64,000 nucleotides of DNA from Rhodoplanes sp963724735 (GTDB lineage Bacteria; Pseudomonadota; Alphaproteobacteria; Rhizobiales; Xanthobacteraceae): the NCBI GenBank assembly GCA_963724735.1, contig CAVRVX010000001.1, forward strand, positions 62,001 to 126,000. The letters run 5' to 3'. The notes beneath the pieces were generated by a model. That model was not told the DNA's origin, did no database searches, and was given only the letters and a program-made list of their open reading frames with translations. Positions 50,982-58,316 of the stretch are shown here, in pieces. A program made the translations under genes and the position numbers. The stretch's first letter is position 1. Each line of letters opens with the position of its first letter.

Positions 50982-51947
50982 CTAATGGCGCGTGCGGCCG
51001 CCCTTATCCTGCCGCCGCGCCTCGATTTTATCCCAGATCATCGCGGCGATGTCAGGGCCGCCGAAATTCTTGATGGCGCGGATTCCCGTAGGCGAGGTGA
51101 CATTGATCTCGGTGAGAAACCCATCGATCACGTCGATGCCGACGAACAACAGCCCGCGTTCGCGCAGGGGCTCGGCGAGCTTCTGGCAGATTTCGCGTTC
51201 GCGCCAGGTCAGCTCGGTCTGCTCGGCGACGCCGCCGCGCACCATGTTGGAGCGCAAATCGTCCGGCTGCGGCACACGGTTGATCGCTCCGGCGAACTCG
51301 CCATCCACCAAAATGATGCGCTTGTCGCCGAATCGCACGGCCGGCAGGAATTTCTGCACCACCCAAGGCTCGCGAAACGTATTGGCGAACAAGTCGTAGA
51401 GCGAGCCGAAGTTGAGGTCCTGGGAGCTGAGCCGGAAGACGGCATCGCCGCCCTTGCCGTATAGCGGCTTCATCACGATGTCGCCGTGCTCGGCGCGGAA
51501 CGCCTTGATCTCGGCGAGGTCGCGGCTGACGAGCGTCGGCGGCATCAGCTCGGGAAACAACGTGACGAACACCTTCTCCGGGGCGTTGCGCACATGGGCG
51601 GGATCGTTGACGACAAGCGTCTTGGGGTGCACCCGCTCGAGCATATGCGTCGCCGAGATATAGGCGAGATCGAACGGCGGATCCTGACGCATCAGGATGA
51701 CATCGAAATTCGCCAATTCCACCCGCTTTTCTTCGCCCAAGGTAAAATGGTCGCCCAACTCGTCGCGCACCGCGAGCGACTGTACGGTCGCAAACAGCGT
51801 CCCGTCGCGCAACGCCATCCGGTCCGGCGTGTAATAGGCGAGCCGGTGGCCGCGCGCCTGCGCTTCGAGCATAAGGGCGAACGTCGAATCGCCGCGGATA
51901 TTGATCCGCTCGATCGGGTCCATTTGGACGGCGACGAGTAGCGACAT
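50982..51947 (-). CDS. gshB: Glutathione synthetase
   Basis: Joins gamma-glutamylcysteine and glycine using ATP. The 321-residue ATP-grasp protein shows VAVQMDPIERINIRGDSTFALMLEA at the N-terminus (quoted in part: QMDPIERINIRGDSTF). MRQDPPFDLAYISATHMLE, KPLYGKGGDAVFRL (ATP-grasp loop) and GIDVIDGFLTEINVTSPTGI (metal-binding Glu/Asn) follow. The length and order are those of the proteobacterial GshB family. ATG 51,947 is clear. It lies 84 bases before cysD on the same strand. It sits close to rsmI/yraN as in many alphaproteobacteria. Confidence 0.95.
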   Translation of the reverse strand: MSLLVAVQMDPIERINIRGDSTFALMLEAQARGHRLAYYTPDRMALRDGTLFATVQSLAVRDELGDHFTLGEEKRVELANFDVILMRQDPPFDLAYISATHMLERVHPKTLVVNDPAHVRNAPEKVFVTLFPELMPPTLVSRDLAEIKAFRAEHGDIVMKPLYGKGGDAVFRLSSQDLNFGSLYDLFANTFREPWVVQKFLPAVRFGDKRIILVDGEFAGAINRVPQPDDLRSNMVRGGVAEQTELTWREREICQKLAEPLRERGLLFVGIDVIDGFLTEINVTSPTGIRAIKNFGGPDIAAMIWDKIEARRQDKGGRTRH

Positions 51948-52219
51948 GAGAATCCGTGTGAGGTGGAGCGGTCCGGGCGCGCCCGGCGTAGCATTTCACG
52001 CGCTGCGTTGGAAGGCGGCGGGGAGCGTGCTGCCGCCCCCGGACATGCGCAACCGCGGGATGGGCTGCGGCCTACGCTGGTCGTCGACGGCGTTCCGGAT
52101 GCAGGAGGGTTACGGATTGATCAGAACGCAGAGCAGCCTCGGCGGCGAGGGGGGCCTCGCAATCATCTCAAACAGCTCTTTCGCTGCACTGCACAAGCAA
52201 ATCAGGTTGCATTCCGAGA

Positions 52220-52233
52220 TTGAGCCACATCAA
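52220..52233 (+). promoter_or_regulatory. FNR/FixK-type box TTGAGCCACATCAA
   Basis: The sequence TTGA-N6-TCAA, with half-sites TTGAG and ATCAA, matches the consensus of FNR/FixK family oxygen-response regulators (TTGAT-N4-ATCAA) with one difference. It is centred about 97 bp upstream of ATG 52,324. That would place a class II start site near 52,267 and leave a 57-base leader. Confidence 0.45.
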
Positions 52234-52323
52234 TGTCTCTTCAGCGAAAAGCGAAAACGATTTGTTTCAAGCGGGCCATTGAAGCCCGCTAACAAGAGCG
52301 AGGGCGGGGACCAGGAGCGATAA

Positions 52324-52530
52324 ATGAGCAACTCAACGAAAATCGTGTACGAACATCTCAAGGACTATCCGACGTCCACTGAGGGCTTCAACGATATAAG
52401 TGCTCCGGCGCTGGCTGCGGCGCTGTATTGCGAGCACCTGCCGGCGCCGAGCGACGAGTATTCCACCGGCCGCGGCCGCGAATCCCTTCGAGCCGACCGA
52501 CACGTCGAATCCGAACGCCGCGCCGGTTAG
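52324..52530 (+). CDS. Possible small protein of 68 residues
   Basis: ATG 52,324 has a strong ribosome site (AGGAGCG, six bases upstream of the ATG) and an FNR/FixK-type box at promoter distance. The product starts MSNSTKIVYEHLKDYPTS, is acidic in the middle and has no membrane segment. The last third (after PAPSDEYSTGRG) is Arg-rich and may be out of frame: the next frame gives IPPAAAANPFEPTDTS. I do not recognise a family. The gene may be real, shortened or frameshifted. Confidence 0.35.
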   Translation: MSNSTKIVYEHLKDYPTSTEGFNDISAPALAAALYCEHLPAPSDEYSTGRGRESLRADRHVESERRAG

Positions 52531-52703
52531 AGCGTGCTCGGATCCGCCGGCTTCCGCTGGCGTCGTCAACTATCCCTCTGATTGCTGCGACCGCGATCGC
52601 ACGCGCGCGCCGCTAAACCAACAAACGGCAAGATGTTGGGCGGTGCACAATTCCCGTAGCGGCCGCGACGTGAAACGACGTAGTTTTTCGGCTGCGGCCG
52701 GTT

Positions 52704-52719
52704 TGGCACGTTCCGTGCA
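52704..52719 (+). promoter_or_regulatory. Sigma-54 (RpoN) promoter, TGGCACGTTCCGTGCA
   Basis: The -24 element TGGCACG and -12 element GTGCA have the strict GG-N10-GC spacing. Against TGGCACG-N4-TTGCW only one position differs (T to G in the -12 element). Transcription would start near 52,730. A GGTGCAC half-site resembling an NtrC half-site lies about 60 bp upstream (52,652-52,658). The only thing downstream is a short structured region, then the 3' end of yraN in the opposite direction. Confidence 0.55.
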
Positions 52720-52729
52720 TGAAAATACG

Positions 52730-52790
52730 GGCCCTCTTGGGCGTTTCCTCCCTGACTTGCCCCGCCACCCCAGGGCGGCGGGGCCCTTCG
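52730..52790 (+). ncRNA. Candidate sigma-54-driven small RNA with exposed CCUCCC
   Basis: From the predicted start the RNA would fold a small hairpin GCCC-UCUU-GGGC (52,731-52,742). A single-stranded GUUUCCUCCCUGACUU (52,743-52,758) follows, then a GC-rich hairpin CCCCGCC/GGCGGGG (52,760-52,783). CCUCCC is complementary to Shine-Dalgarno sequences, the hallmark of anti-SD small RNAs known in rhizobia. No U tract follows the last stem, so the 3' end is uncertain and the RNA may run into antisense of yraN. It is not recognised as 6S, SRP or RNase P RNA. Confidence 0.45.
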
Positions 52791-52821
52791 TCGGGAAGCG
52801 CGCAACGTACGTAGGCTGAAC

Positions 52822-53241
52822 CTATCCGCCTCGCCGCGTTGCGTCGAATGCGCCCGCCAAGTGACGCGGGATTTTTCCGGGCACGATCAGAACGGCGTCG
52901 AAGCGGAGCGGGCTTTCAACCGCGGAAGGGTTCGCTGCGAGCCAATACTGGGCGGCGTCAATGATGCGCGACTGCTGACGGGCGGTCAGTGCTTCCGCGG
53001 CGGCGTCAAAGCTTTCGCGGGCCTTGACCTCGACGAACACGATTGTGCCGCGGCGAGACGCCACGATGTCGATTTCGCCGACCGGCGTTTTGAAGCGGCG
53101 CGCGAGAATGCGATAGCCCTTGGCGAGGAGAAAGGCTGCCGCGCGACTTTCCGCCGACAGGCCGAAGCGCAGCGCCGCCAGCCGCTTCGGCTGCGCTTGT
53201 CTGCCGGGAGATGATGGAAATGGGCGATCAGGCCTGCTCAT
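52822..53241 (-). CDS. yraN: UPF0102/YraN family putative endonuclease
   Basis: A 139-residue protein. The core is GLSAESRAAAFLLAKGYRIL, then RRFKTPVGEIDIVASRRGTIVFVEVKAR. This carries the nuclease-like GEIDIVA..(x)n..VFVEVK residues (Glu, Asp, Glu, Lys) of the YraN fold. ATG 53,241 overlaps the end of rsmI by 14 bases; TTG 53,265 is a less likely start. The rsmI-yraN order matches many proteobacteria. The cellular role remains unclear in the family. Neighbouring lpoA-like lies divergently from rsmI. Confidence 0.92.
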   Translation of the reverse strand: MSRPDRPFPSSPGRQAQPKRLAALRFGLSAESRAAAFLLAKGYRILARRFKTPVGEIDIVASRRGTIVFVEVKARESFDAAAEALTARQQSRIIDAAQYWLAANPSAVESPLRFDAVLIVPGKIPRHLAGAFDATRRGG

Positions 53242-54175
53242 CGCCGCCTTCCCTGGAGAGGGCAAGCGCCCGCTGATAAACGAGCCGACGCGGCAGCCCG
53301 GTCGCCGACGTCACGCTCTGCACGGCATCTTTGAGCGAGGTGGCGATAAGCATATCGCGCAAGAGCTCGTCGACGCGTTCTTCCGTGATCTTTTCCGGTT
53401 CATCGGGCGGCGCGACGACGATGACGAACTCGCCGCGCCTCTCGCCACCTTCCGCATACGCGGAGGCGAGGCGTGCGAGATCGCTGCGGCGAACCTCTTC
53501 ATGCAGCTTGGTCAGTTCGCGGCAGACGGCGGCCTCGCGTGGCCCGAGGCCGTCCGCGAGATCGGCAAGCGCTGCGGATAAGCGCGGCCCCGTCTCGAAC
53601 AGGACGAGCGTGCCCGGGATGGCGGCAAGTTGGGCGATGCGCGCTCGGCGCGCAGCCTCTCGCGCCGGCAAAAAGCCTTCGAAGAAGAACCGATCGGTCG
53701 GCAGGCCTGCGACCGCGAGCGCGGCGAGCACAGCCGACGGCCCGGGAATCGTGGTCACGCGGTGGCCGGCTGCCTGCGCTTCACGCACCAGCCGGTAGCC
53801 GGGATCGGAGACGAGCGGCGTGCCGGCATCGGAAACGAGCACAATGGCGCGTCCGGCCTGTAATTCGTTGAGCAGCCGTGGCCGCATGAGGGCGGCATTA
53901 TGCTCATGGTAGGAGAGGAGGCGGCGCGCAATCGCGTAGCGGGCGAGAAGCTTGCGCGTCACGCGCGTGTCCTCACAGGCGATCAGGTCGGCGGCCGCAA
54001 GCGTCTCGAGCGCGCGCAAGGAAATGTCGCCGAGGTGACCGATCGGAGTTGCGACGATATACAGTCCGGGCGCGAGCGTGGGGCAGGCCCGGTCCGCGCC
54101 GAACAGGGTGTAGGTTCGTCTGCCCGCGTCCCCTTGATCGCGCGCTTTTTCGGCTATGGGTTGCGGCGTGCTCAT
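53228..54175 (-). CDS. rsmI: 16S rRNA (cytidine-1402-2'-O)-methyltransferase
   Basis: Methylates the ribose of C1402 in the 16S rRNA decoding site with SAM. The 315-residue protein shows the tetrapyrrole-methylase-like core: LYIVATPIGHLGDISLRALETL, DLIACEDTRVTRKLL, SYHEHN, VLVSDAGTPLVSDPGYRLV and TIPGPSAVLAALAVAGLPTDRF. FFEGFLPAR and LFETGPRL follow. This order and these motifs are diagnostic. ATG 54,175 is clear. It is cotranscribed with yraN and divergent from the LpoA-like lipoprotein gene, sharing an 84-base region. Confidence 0.96.
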   Translation of the reverse strand: MSTPQPIAEKARDQGDAGRRTYTLFGADRACPTLAPGLYIVATPIGHLGDISLRALETLAAADLIACEDTRVTRKLLARYAIARRLLSYHEHNAALMRPRLLNELQAGRAIVLVSDAGTPLVSDPGYRLVREAQAAGHRVTTIPGPSAVLAALAVAGLPTDRFFFEGFLPAREAARRARIAQLAAIPGTLVLFETGPRLSAALADLADGLGPREAAVCRELTKLHEEVRRSDLARLASAYAEGGERRGEFVIVVAPPDEPEKITEERVDELLRDMLIATSLKDAVQSVTSATGLPRRLVYQRALALSREGGDEQA

Positions 54176-54259
54176 CGGCTTAAGTCTAGCGCAGGCTTAA
54201 GGCTTGATTAAAATGGCAAATGGGCGCGGAGCGCGATTGAGCGCCAAGGGTTGTCGAGG

Positions 54260-55495
54260 ATGACCGCCAACGCAGACGACAGAAAAGGCGCCGGCCGGAC
54301 GCGCCGCGCCGTGGTGAGCGCTCTCGGCGCGGGCGCTGCGGCGCTTGCGGCCGGTTGCTCCGGGCTCGGCAATCTGGGCAATTCGCTGCCCGGCAATTCC
54401 AAGCTGCAGCCGGAGCCGGATGCCACGCCGACCGCGGCGTTGCCTCCGGCCAGCGGTTCCGAACCCGATTCGAAGAAGACCAAGATCGGCCTCATCCTTC
54501 CGCTGTCCGCGAGCGGCAATGCGGGCGCGGCCGCCCAATCCATGCGCAACGCCGCGGAAATGGCGCTTGCCGATTTCAACAATCCCGACGTGGAGCTGAT
54601 CGTCAAGGATGACGGCGGCACGGCGCAGGGCGCGCAGGCGGCGGTCCGCCAGGCGATCGACGAAGGCGTGAAGGTCATTCTGGGTCCGCTGTTCGCCCAT
54701 GCCGTGACCGCGAGCGCGCCGGTTGCGCGCGGCTCCCGCATTCCGATCGTCGCCTTCTCGACCAACTCCAATGTCGCGACCCGCGGCGTCTTTCTTTTGA
54801 GTTTTTTGCCGGAATCGGACGTCGAAGGCATCGTCGATTACGCGATCGCCCAGGGCAAGCGTTCGTTCGTGGCGCTCGTGCCGGACAATGCTTACGGCAG
54901 CGTGGTGGAGGCCGCGTTCAAGCAGGCTGTCCCCGCCAAGGGCGGGCGTGTGATCGCGCTGGAGCGCTACAAGCCGGACGACGCCGGTATGCAGGGTCCG
55001 GTGCGAGAGATCGCGCAGGCCGCCGCGCGCGCCGACGCCTTGTTCATCCCGGACTCAGGCGATGCAGTTCCTCGCGTCGCCCGCGCGCTTGAGGCGGTCG
55101 GCGTGAGTCCGAAACGCCTGCAGGTGCTCGGCACCGGCCTGTGGGACGATCCGCGGGTCTTCTCCGACGCGTCGCTCGATGGCGGGTGGTTCGCCGCCCC
55201 CAATTCGAAGGGCTACAAAGCGTTCGCCACGCGCTATCGCACCAAGTTCGGGCAGGATCCGGTGCGGACCGCCACGCTTGCGTATGACGCCGTCGCGCTC
55301 ATCGCGGCGCTGGCCAAATCGCAACCGGGGCAGCCGATCACAAGTGAAGCGTTGACCAATCCGTCCGGTTTCTCCGGCATCGACGGCGTGTTTCGCTTCC
55401 GCTCCGACGGCACCATTCAGCGCGGCCTTGCCATCCACAAGGTCACGCCGTCCGGCAGCGAGGTGATCTCCGGCGCGCCGAAGAATTTCAGTTGA
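54260..55495 (+). CDS. LpoA-like periplasmic-binding lipoprotein
   Basis: A 411-residue lipoprotein. An N-terminal twin-arginine-like start (GRTRRAVVSALGAGAAALAAGC) ends in the lipobox LAAGC. After a Pro/Ser-rich linker, a type I periplasmic-binding fold begins KIGLILPLSASGNAGAAAQS. It has GPLFAHAVTASAPVARGSRIP, PDNAYGS and GTGLWDDPRVF. This fits the LpoA/YraM C-terminal domain (penicillin-binding-protein activator) in the alphaproteobacterial form without the N-terminal TPR domain. A branched-chain amino-acid-type binding protein is the alternative. ATG 54,260 is used (AAGGG upstream). Its position next to rsmI/yraN supports the LpoA call. Confidence 0.8.
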   Translation: MTANADDRKGAGRTRRAVVSALGAGAAALAAGCSGLGNLGNSLPGNSKLQPEPDATPTAALPPASGSEPDSKKTKIGLILPLSASGNAGAAAQSMRNAAEMALADFNNPDVELIVKDDGGTAQGAQAAVRQAIDEGVKVILGPLFAHAVTASAPVARGSRIPIVAFSTNSNVATRGVFLLSFLPESDVEGIVDYAIAQGKRSFVALVPDNAYGSVVEAAFKQAVPAKGGRVIALERYKPDDAGMQGPVREIAQAAARADALFIPDSGDAVPRVARALEAVGVSPKRLQVLGTGLWDDPRVFSDASLDGGWFAAPNSKGYKAFATRYRTKFGQDPVRTATLAYDAVALIAALAKSQPGQPITSEALTNPSGFSGIDGVFRFRSDGTIQRGLAIHKVTPSGSEVISGAPKNFS

Positions 55496-55582
55496 CCGAT
55501 GCCCGCGCCGTCCGTCGGCGTTCGCCGCCGCTTCGAGAGCCCGTTATGGAACGGCCGTCTGATTCGCCTCAGGACGTCCAGT

Positions 55583-55906
55583 TCACTTCGCCTCCGGCTT
55601 GTTCGTCGTCGCGTCGGGTTTGCCTGCGGATGGCTGGAGCTTGTCCACGCTGGCGCGCAGGTTCGCCAGCGCGGATTTGAGCGCGGCGATCTCGGCGTTC
55701 GCCGCATCGAGCCTCTGCTGCGCGGCCGCCGTATTCTTCGCGATGAGTTTCTGCAGGTATTCGACATTGCTCTGCAGGCAACCGGTCCGCCGGTCAATAT
55801 TGTTCTCGCGCGTGCAGAGTTCGATCCCAGGCACGTCCTGAGCGGGGGTCGGCGTGTTGGCGCCCGCGATCAGAACAAGCGCGATGAGCAGTCCGAACCG
55901 CAGCAT
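55583..55906 (-). CDS. Small secreted protein with coiled-coil
   Basis: A 107-residue protein with a signal peptide (MLRFGLLIALVLIAGANTPTPA) followed by two cysteines spaced 12 apart (ELCTRENNIDRRTGCLQ). A heptad-like helix follows (EYLQKLIAKNTAAAQQRL and onward to about residue 85), then a Lys/Pro-rich tail. ATG 55,906 has AGGGAG upstream; the extension to 55,948 adds nothing. The family is unknown to me. It sits convergent to the LpoA-like gene and divergent from ndh. Confidence 0.65.
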   Translation of the reverse strand: MLRFGLLIALVLIAGANTPTPAQDVPGIELCTRENNIDRRTGCLQSNVEYLQKLIAKNTAAAQQRLDAANAEIAALKSALANLRASVDKLQPSAGKPDATTNKPEAK

Positions 55907-56147
55907 GTCGACACTCCCTGGCGTTTGCGCATTCCGGTCGCGGACCATAGTATGTGGGGCATCGACGGAGATCGATCGAGGTTCGGTCTCCGGGTCAGTT
56001 TTTTTTGCGCTTACGTGTCCGAGTGGCGCTGCCGCCGTGGTGCGCTCGCCAGCAAGCCGAACTCAGCGGCGATGACGGAATTGAGCCGGAAAGCCGCACA
56101 AGCGTGCAATTCTTTCCGAGTTGATTTGGGAATCGAGGAGCGATCGC

Positions 56148-57512
56148 ATGGAGTCACATCAAGGCGTGTCGGGGACGGCGGACCCGGCCGCATCGGCTAC
56201 GGCAAGCGCAAGCCCGGTTGCTCTCCCGGCCGAGAGGCCGCTCCCCGGCTCCGAGCCAATTCTCAGCGCGCCGCGCCCGGATTGCCCACGCGTCGCAATT
56301 ATCGGCGCGGGCTTCGGCGGGCTCGCGACGGCCAAAGCGCTGGCGCGCACCCCGGTCGAGGTCGTCGTCGTCGATCAACACAACTACCATTGTTTTCAGC
56401 CCCTCTTGTACCAGGTCGCCACTGCAGCGCTGTCGCCTGCCGATATCGCCTGGCCGGTCCGCTCTATTCTTCGCAACCAGCGCAATGCGCGGGTCGTGAT
56501 GGCGCGGGTGATCGGCGTCGACAAGGAGCACAAACAGGTCATCACCGACATGGGGTCGTTCAACTATGATTTTCTCGTTCTCGCGACGGGGGCGACGCAT
56601 TCCTATTTCGGTCACGACGAATGGGAGAGCGCCGCGCCCGGCCTGAAGGAGATCCCCGACGCGACCGGGATCCGCACCCGTATCTTGCAGGCGTTCGAGC
56701 GCGCCGAACTGACCCGAGATGAGCAGGAGCGGCGTCGCCTGATGACGTTCGTGGTGGTCGGCGGTGGACCGACGGGCGTTGAGATGGCCGGGGCGATCGC
56801 GGAAGTCGCGCGCCAGACGCTGCGCAATGATTTCCGGCGCATCGACCCGCGCGTGGCCCGCATCGTGCTGATCGAAGCAGGGTCGCGTCTGCTCGCCACC
56901 TTCCCCGACAATTTGTCGCGCTATGCCGCAGCATCGCTGAGTTGGATGGGCGTCGAGGTGAAGACCAGCACGAGAGTGATGGGATGCGACGCGCGCGGCG
57001 TCAGCATCGGCGACGAGCGCATCGAGGCGGCGACCTTGATCTGGGCCGCCGGCGTGGTCGCCTCGCCGGCGGCGCGGTGGCTCGGCGCATCGCATGACCA
57101 TAGCGGCCGCGTCCTGGTCAATCCCGATCTCTCGGTCGGCGACATTCCCAATACATACGCGATCGGCGATACCGCCGCGGTCAAGGACTCGTCGGGTCAT
57201 CCGGTTCCAGGCGTTGCACCCGCGGCCAAGCAGATGGGGAGCTATGTCGCCCGGCGGATCGCCGCGCAGCTCACCGGCGCGCCGCGGCCGCAGCCGTTCG
57301 TCTACCGGGATCTCGGCGAACTTGCCACCATCGGCCGCAAGTCGGCCATCGTTAAGCTCGGGCGCGTGGAACTCACCGGCCTCGTCGGATGGCTGTTCTG
57401 GAGCATCGTCCATATTTTCTTTCTGATCGGGGCGCGCGACCGGCTCGTGGTCGCGGTCAACTGGTTCTGGAATTACCTGACATTCCAGCGCGGGGCGCGG
57501 CTGATCACCTGA
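56148..57512 (+). CDS. ndh: Type II NADH dehydrogenase (NDH-2)
   Basis: A single-subunit, non-proton-pumping NADH:quinone oxidoreductase of the inner membrane face. The 454-residue protein has the FAD loop VAIIGAGFGGLATAKAL (49-65), DQHNYHCFQPLLYQVATAAL (quinone-side AQxxQ-like region), FVVVGGGPTGVEMAGAIAEVA (NADH) and TYAIGDTAAV (FAD). The C-terminal amphipathic membrane anchor includes WSIVHIFFLIGARDRLVV and VNWFWNYLTF. An Ala/Ser/Pro-rich N-terminal extension of about 45 residues is longer than in E. coli. ATG 56,148 has GAGGAG upstream. Confidence 0.93.
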   Translation: MESHQGVSGTADPAASATASASPVALPAERPLPGSEPILSAPRPDCPRVAIIGAGFGGLATAKALARTPVEVVVVDQHNYHCFQPLLYQVATAALSPADIAWPVRSILRNQRNARVVMARVIGVDKEHKQVITDMGSFNYDFLVLATGATHSYFGHDEWESAAPGLKEIPDATGIRTRILQAFERAELTRDEQERRRLMTFVVVGGGPTGVEMAGAIAEVARQTLRNDFRRIDPRVARIVLIEAGSRLLATFPDNLSRYAAASLSWMGVEVKTSTRVMGCDARGVSIGDERIEAATLIWAAGVVASPAARWLGASHDHSGRVLVNPDLSVGDIPNTYAIGDTAAVKDSSGHPVPGVAPAAKQMGSYVARRIAAQLTGAPRPQPFVYRDLGELATIGRKSAIVKLGRVELTGLVGWLFWSIVHIFFLIGARDRLVVAVNWFWNYLTFQRGARLIT

Positions 57513-57682
57513 GGGACATCCGCGAGGATGAGCCGCGCCGGCGCGAATTATCTTTGTGCGTCAAGGCAAAAGACGACCAGCCGGAGGCCCTATTGACGAA
57601 GCCGGCGGCCGGCGCTCTTTAGTCCGCAAGACCAGGCGGCGGGAGGACGAACGGTTGCCGTTCCGCCCCGACGGAGAACAGC

Positions 57683-58105
57683 GTGCAGGATATTCATGGA
57701 CACGCTGGACCGGCGCGCGCCGGTTCGGACCGAAATTTCGGCGCGGTGTTTGTCGCCTTTTTTGTCGTGGTCGGGTTTTGGCCGCTGCTGTCAGGCGGAT
57801 CGCCGCGGCTGTGGGCGTTGCTGGCGGCGCTTGCATTCCTGGTGCCGACCCTGATTGCACCATGGGTGCTGCATCCGCTCAACATTCTGTGGTTCAAGTT
57901 CGGCATGTTGCTTCATGCCGTCGTGAGCCCGGTGGCGATGGGCTTGATCTTCCTCCTGACTATAGTACCGATGGCGGTGCTGATGCGTCTCTTTGGCAAG
58001 AATACGCTCGATATCGACCCGCATAGCCGGGGCCAGCGTGAGAGCTTTTGGATATCGCGAGACCAGCGCACAATCGACGCAGAGTTGATGCGGAACCAGT
58101 TCTGA
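57683..58105 (+). CDS. SxtJ family membrane protein
   Basis: A 140-residue protein with three or four hydrophobic helices (FGAVFVAFFVVVGFWPLLSGG, then LWALLAALAFLVPTLIAPW, then a third near SPVAMGLIFLLTIVPMAVLM). It ends in a polar tail with MRLFGKNTLDIDPHSRGQ. This pattern is that of the SxtJ family. Start GTG 57,683 has GGAG upstream. Members almost always precede a DUF5989 peptide gene and a carbamoyltransferase gene, as here. The function is unknown, presumably tied to the carbamoylation step. Confidence 0.82.
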   Translation: MQDIHGHAGPARAGSDRNFGAVFVAFFVVVGFWPLLSGGSPRLWALLAALAFLVPTLIAPWVLHPLNILWFKFGMLLHAVVSPVAMGLIFLLTIVPMAVLMRLFGKNTLDIDPHSRGQRESFWISRDQRTIDAELMRNQF

Positions 58106-58124
58106 TGGCGGAGCAGAAGAGCGG

Positions 58125-58274
58125 ATGTCTATTTTTTACGAATTATGGAACTTCTTGCGCGCGCGAAAGAAGTTCTGGCTCACGCCGATTATTCTCATCT
58201 TGTTGTTATTCGGCGGGCTGGTGGTGCTGTCGTCGGGGTCGGCGGTGGCTCCGTTCATCTACACGCTGTTCTAA
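58125..58274 (+). CDS. DUF5989 family small membrane protein
   Basis: A 49-residue protein, MSIFYELWNFLRARKKFW at the start, then one long hydrophobic helix (LTPIILILLLFGGLVVL) and the ending SAVAPFIYTLF. The RARKKFW basic patch before the helix and the APFIYTLF end are typical of DUF5989. It lies 19 bases after the SxtJ-like stop and 42 bases before the carbamoyltransferase. A weak ribosome site (GAAGAG) precedes ATG 58,125. It is short enough to be missed by gene callers. Function unknown; likely a subunit or adaptor of the pair. Confidence 0.85.
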   Translation: MSIFYELWNFLRARKKFWLTPIILILLLFGGLVVLSSGSAVAPFIYTLF

Positions 58275-58316
58275 TGCAAGCGGTCGCACCCGGCTGATGC
58301 GGAGGAAGCAGGCCGC

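Larger units (their letters stand above)
51948..52821. other. 874-bp gap between gshB and yraN holding regulatory elements
   Basis: No long gene is convincing here, but the gap is rich in signals on the plus strand: an FNR/FixK-type box (52,220-52,233), a small ORF with a good ribosome site (52,324-52,530), a sigma-54 type promoter (52,704-52,719) and a structured short RNA candidate (52,730-52,790). The gshB promoter should lie at the left end. Confidence 0.6.

Noticed and set aside
52735..52760. GGAGGAAA on the minus strand, recalling the RNase P RNA core
   Set aside because: The required following AAAGUCCG is AAACGCCC here and no matching 3' RNase P core is present nearby.
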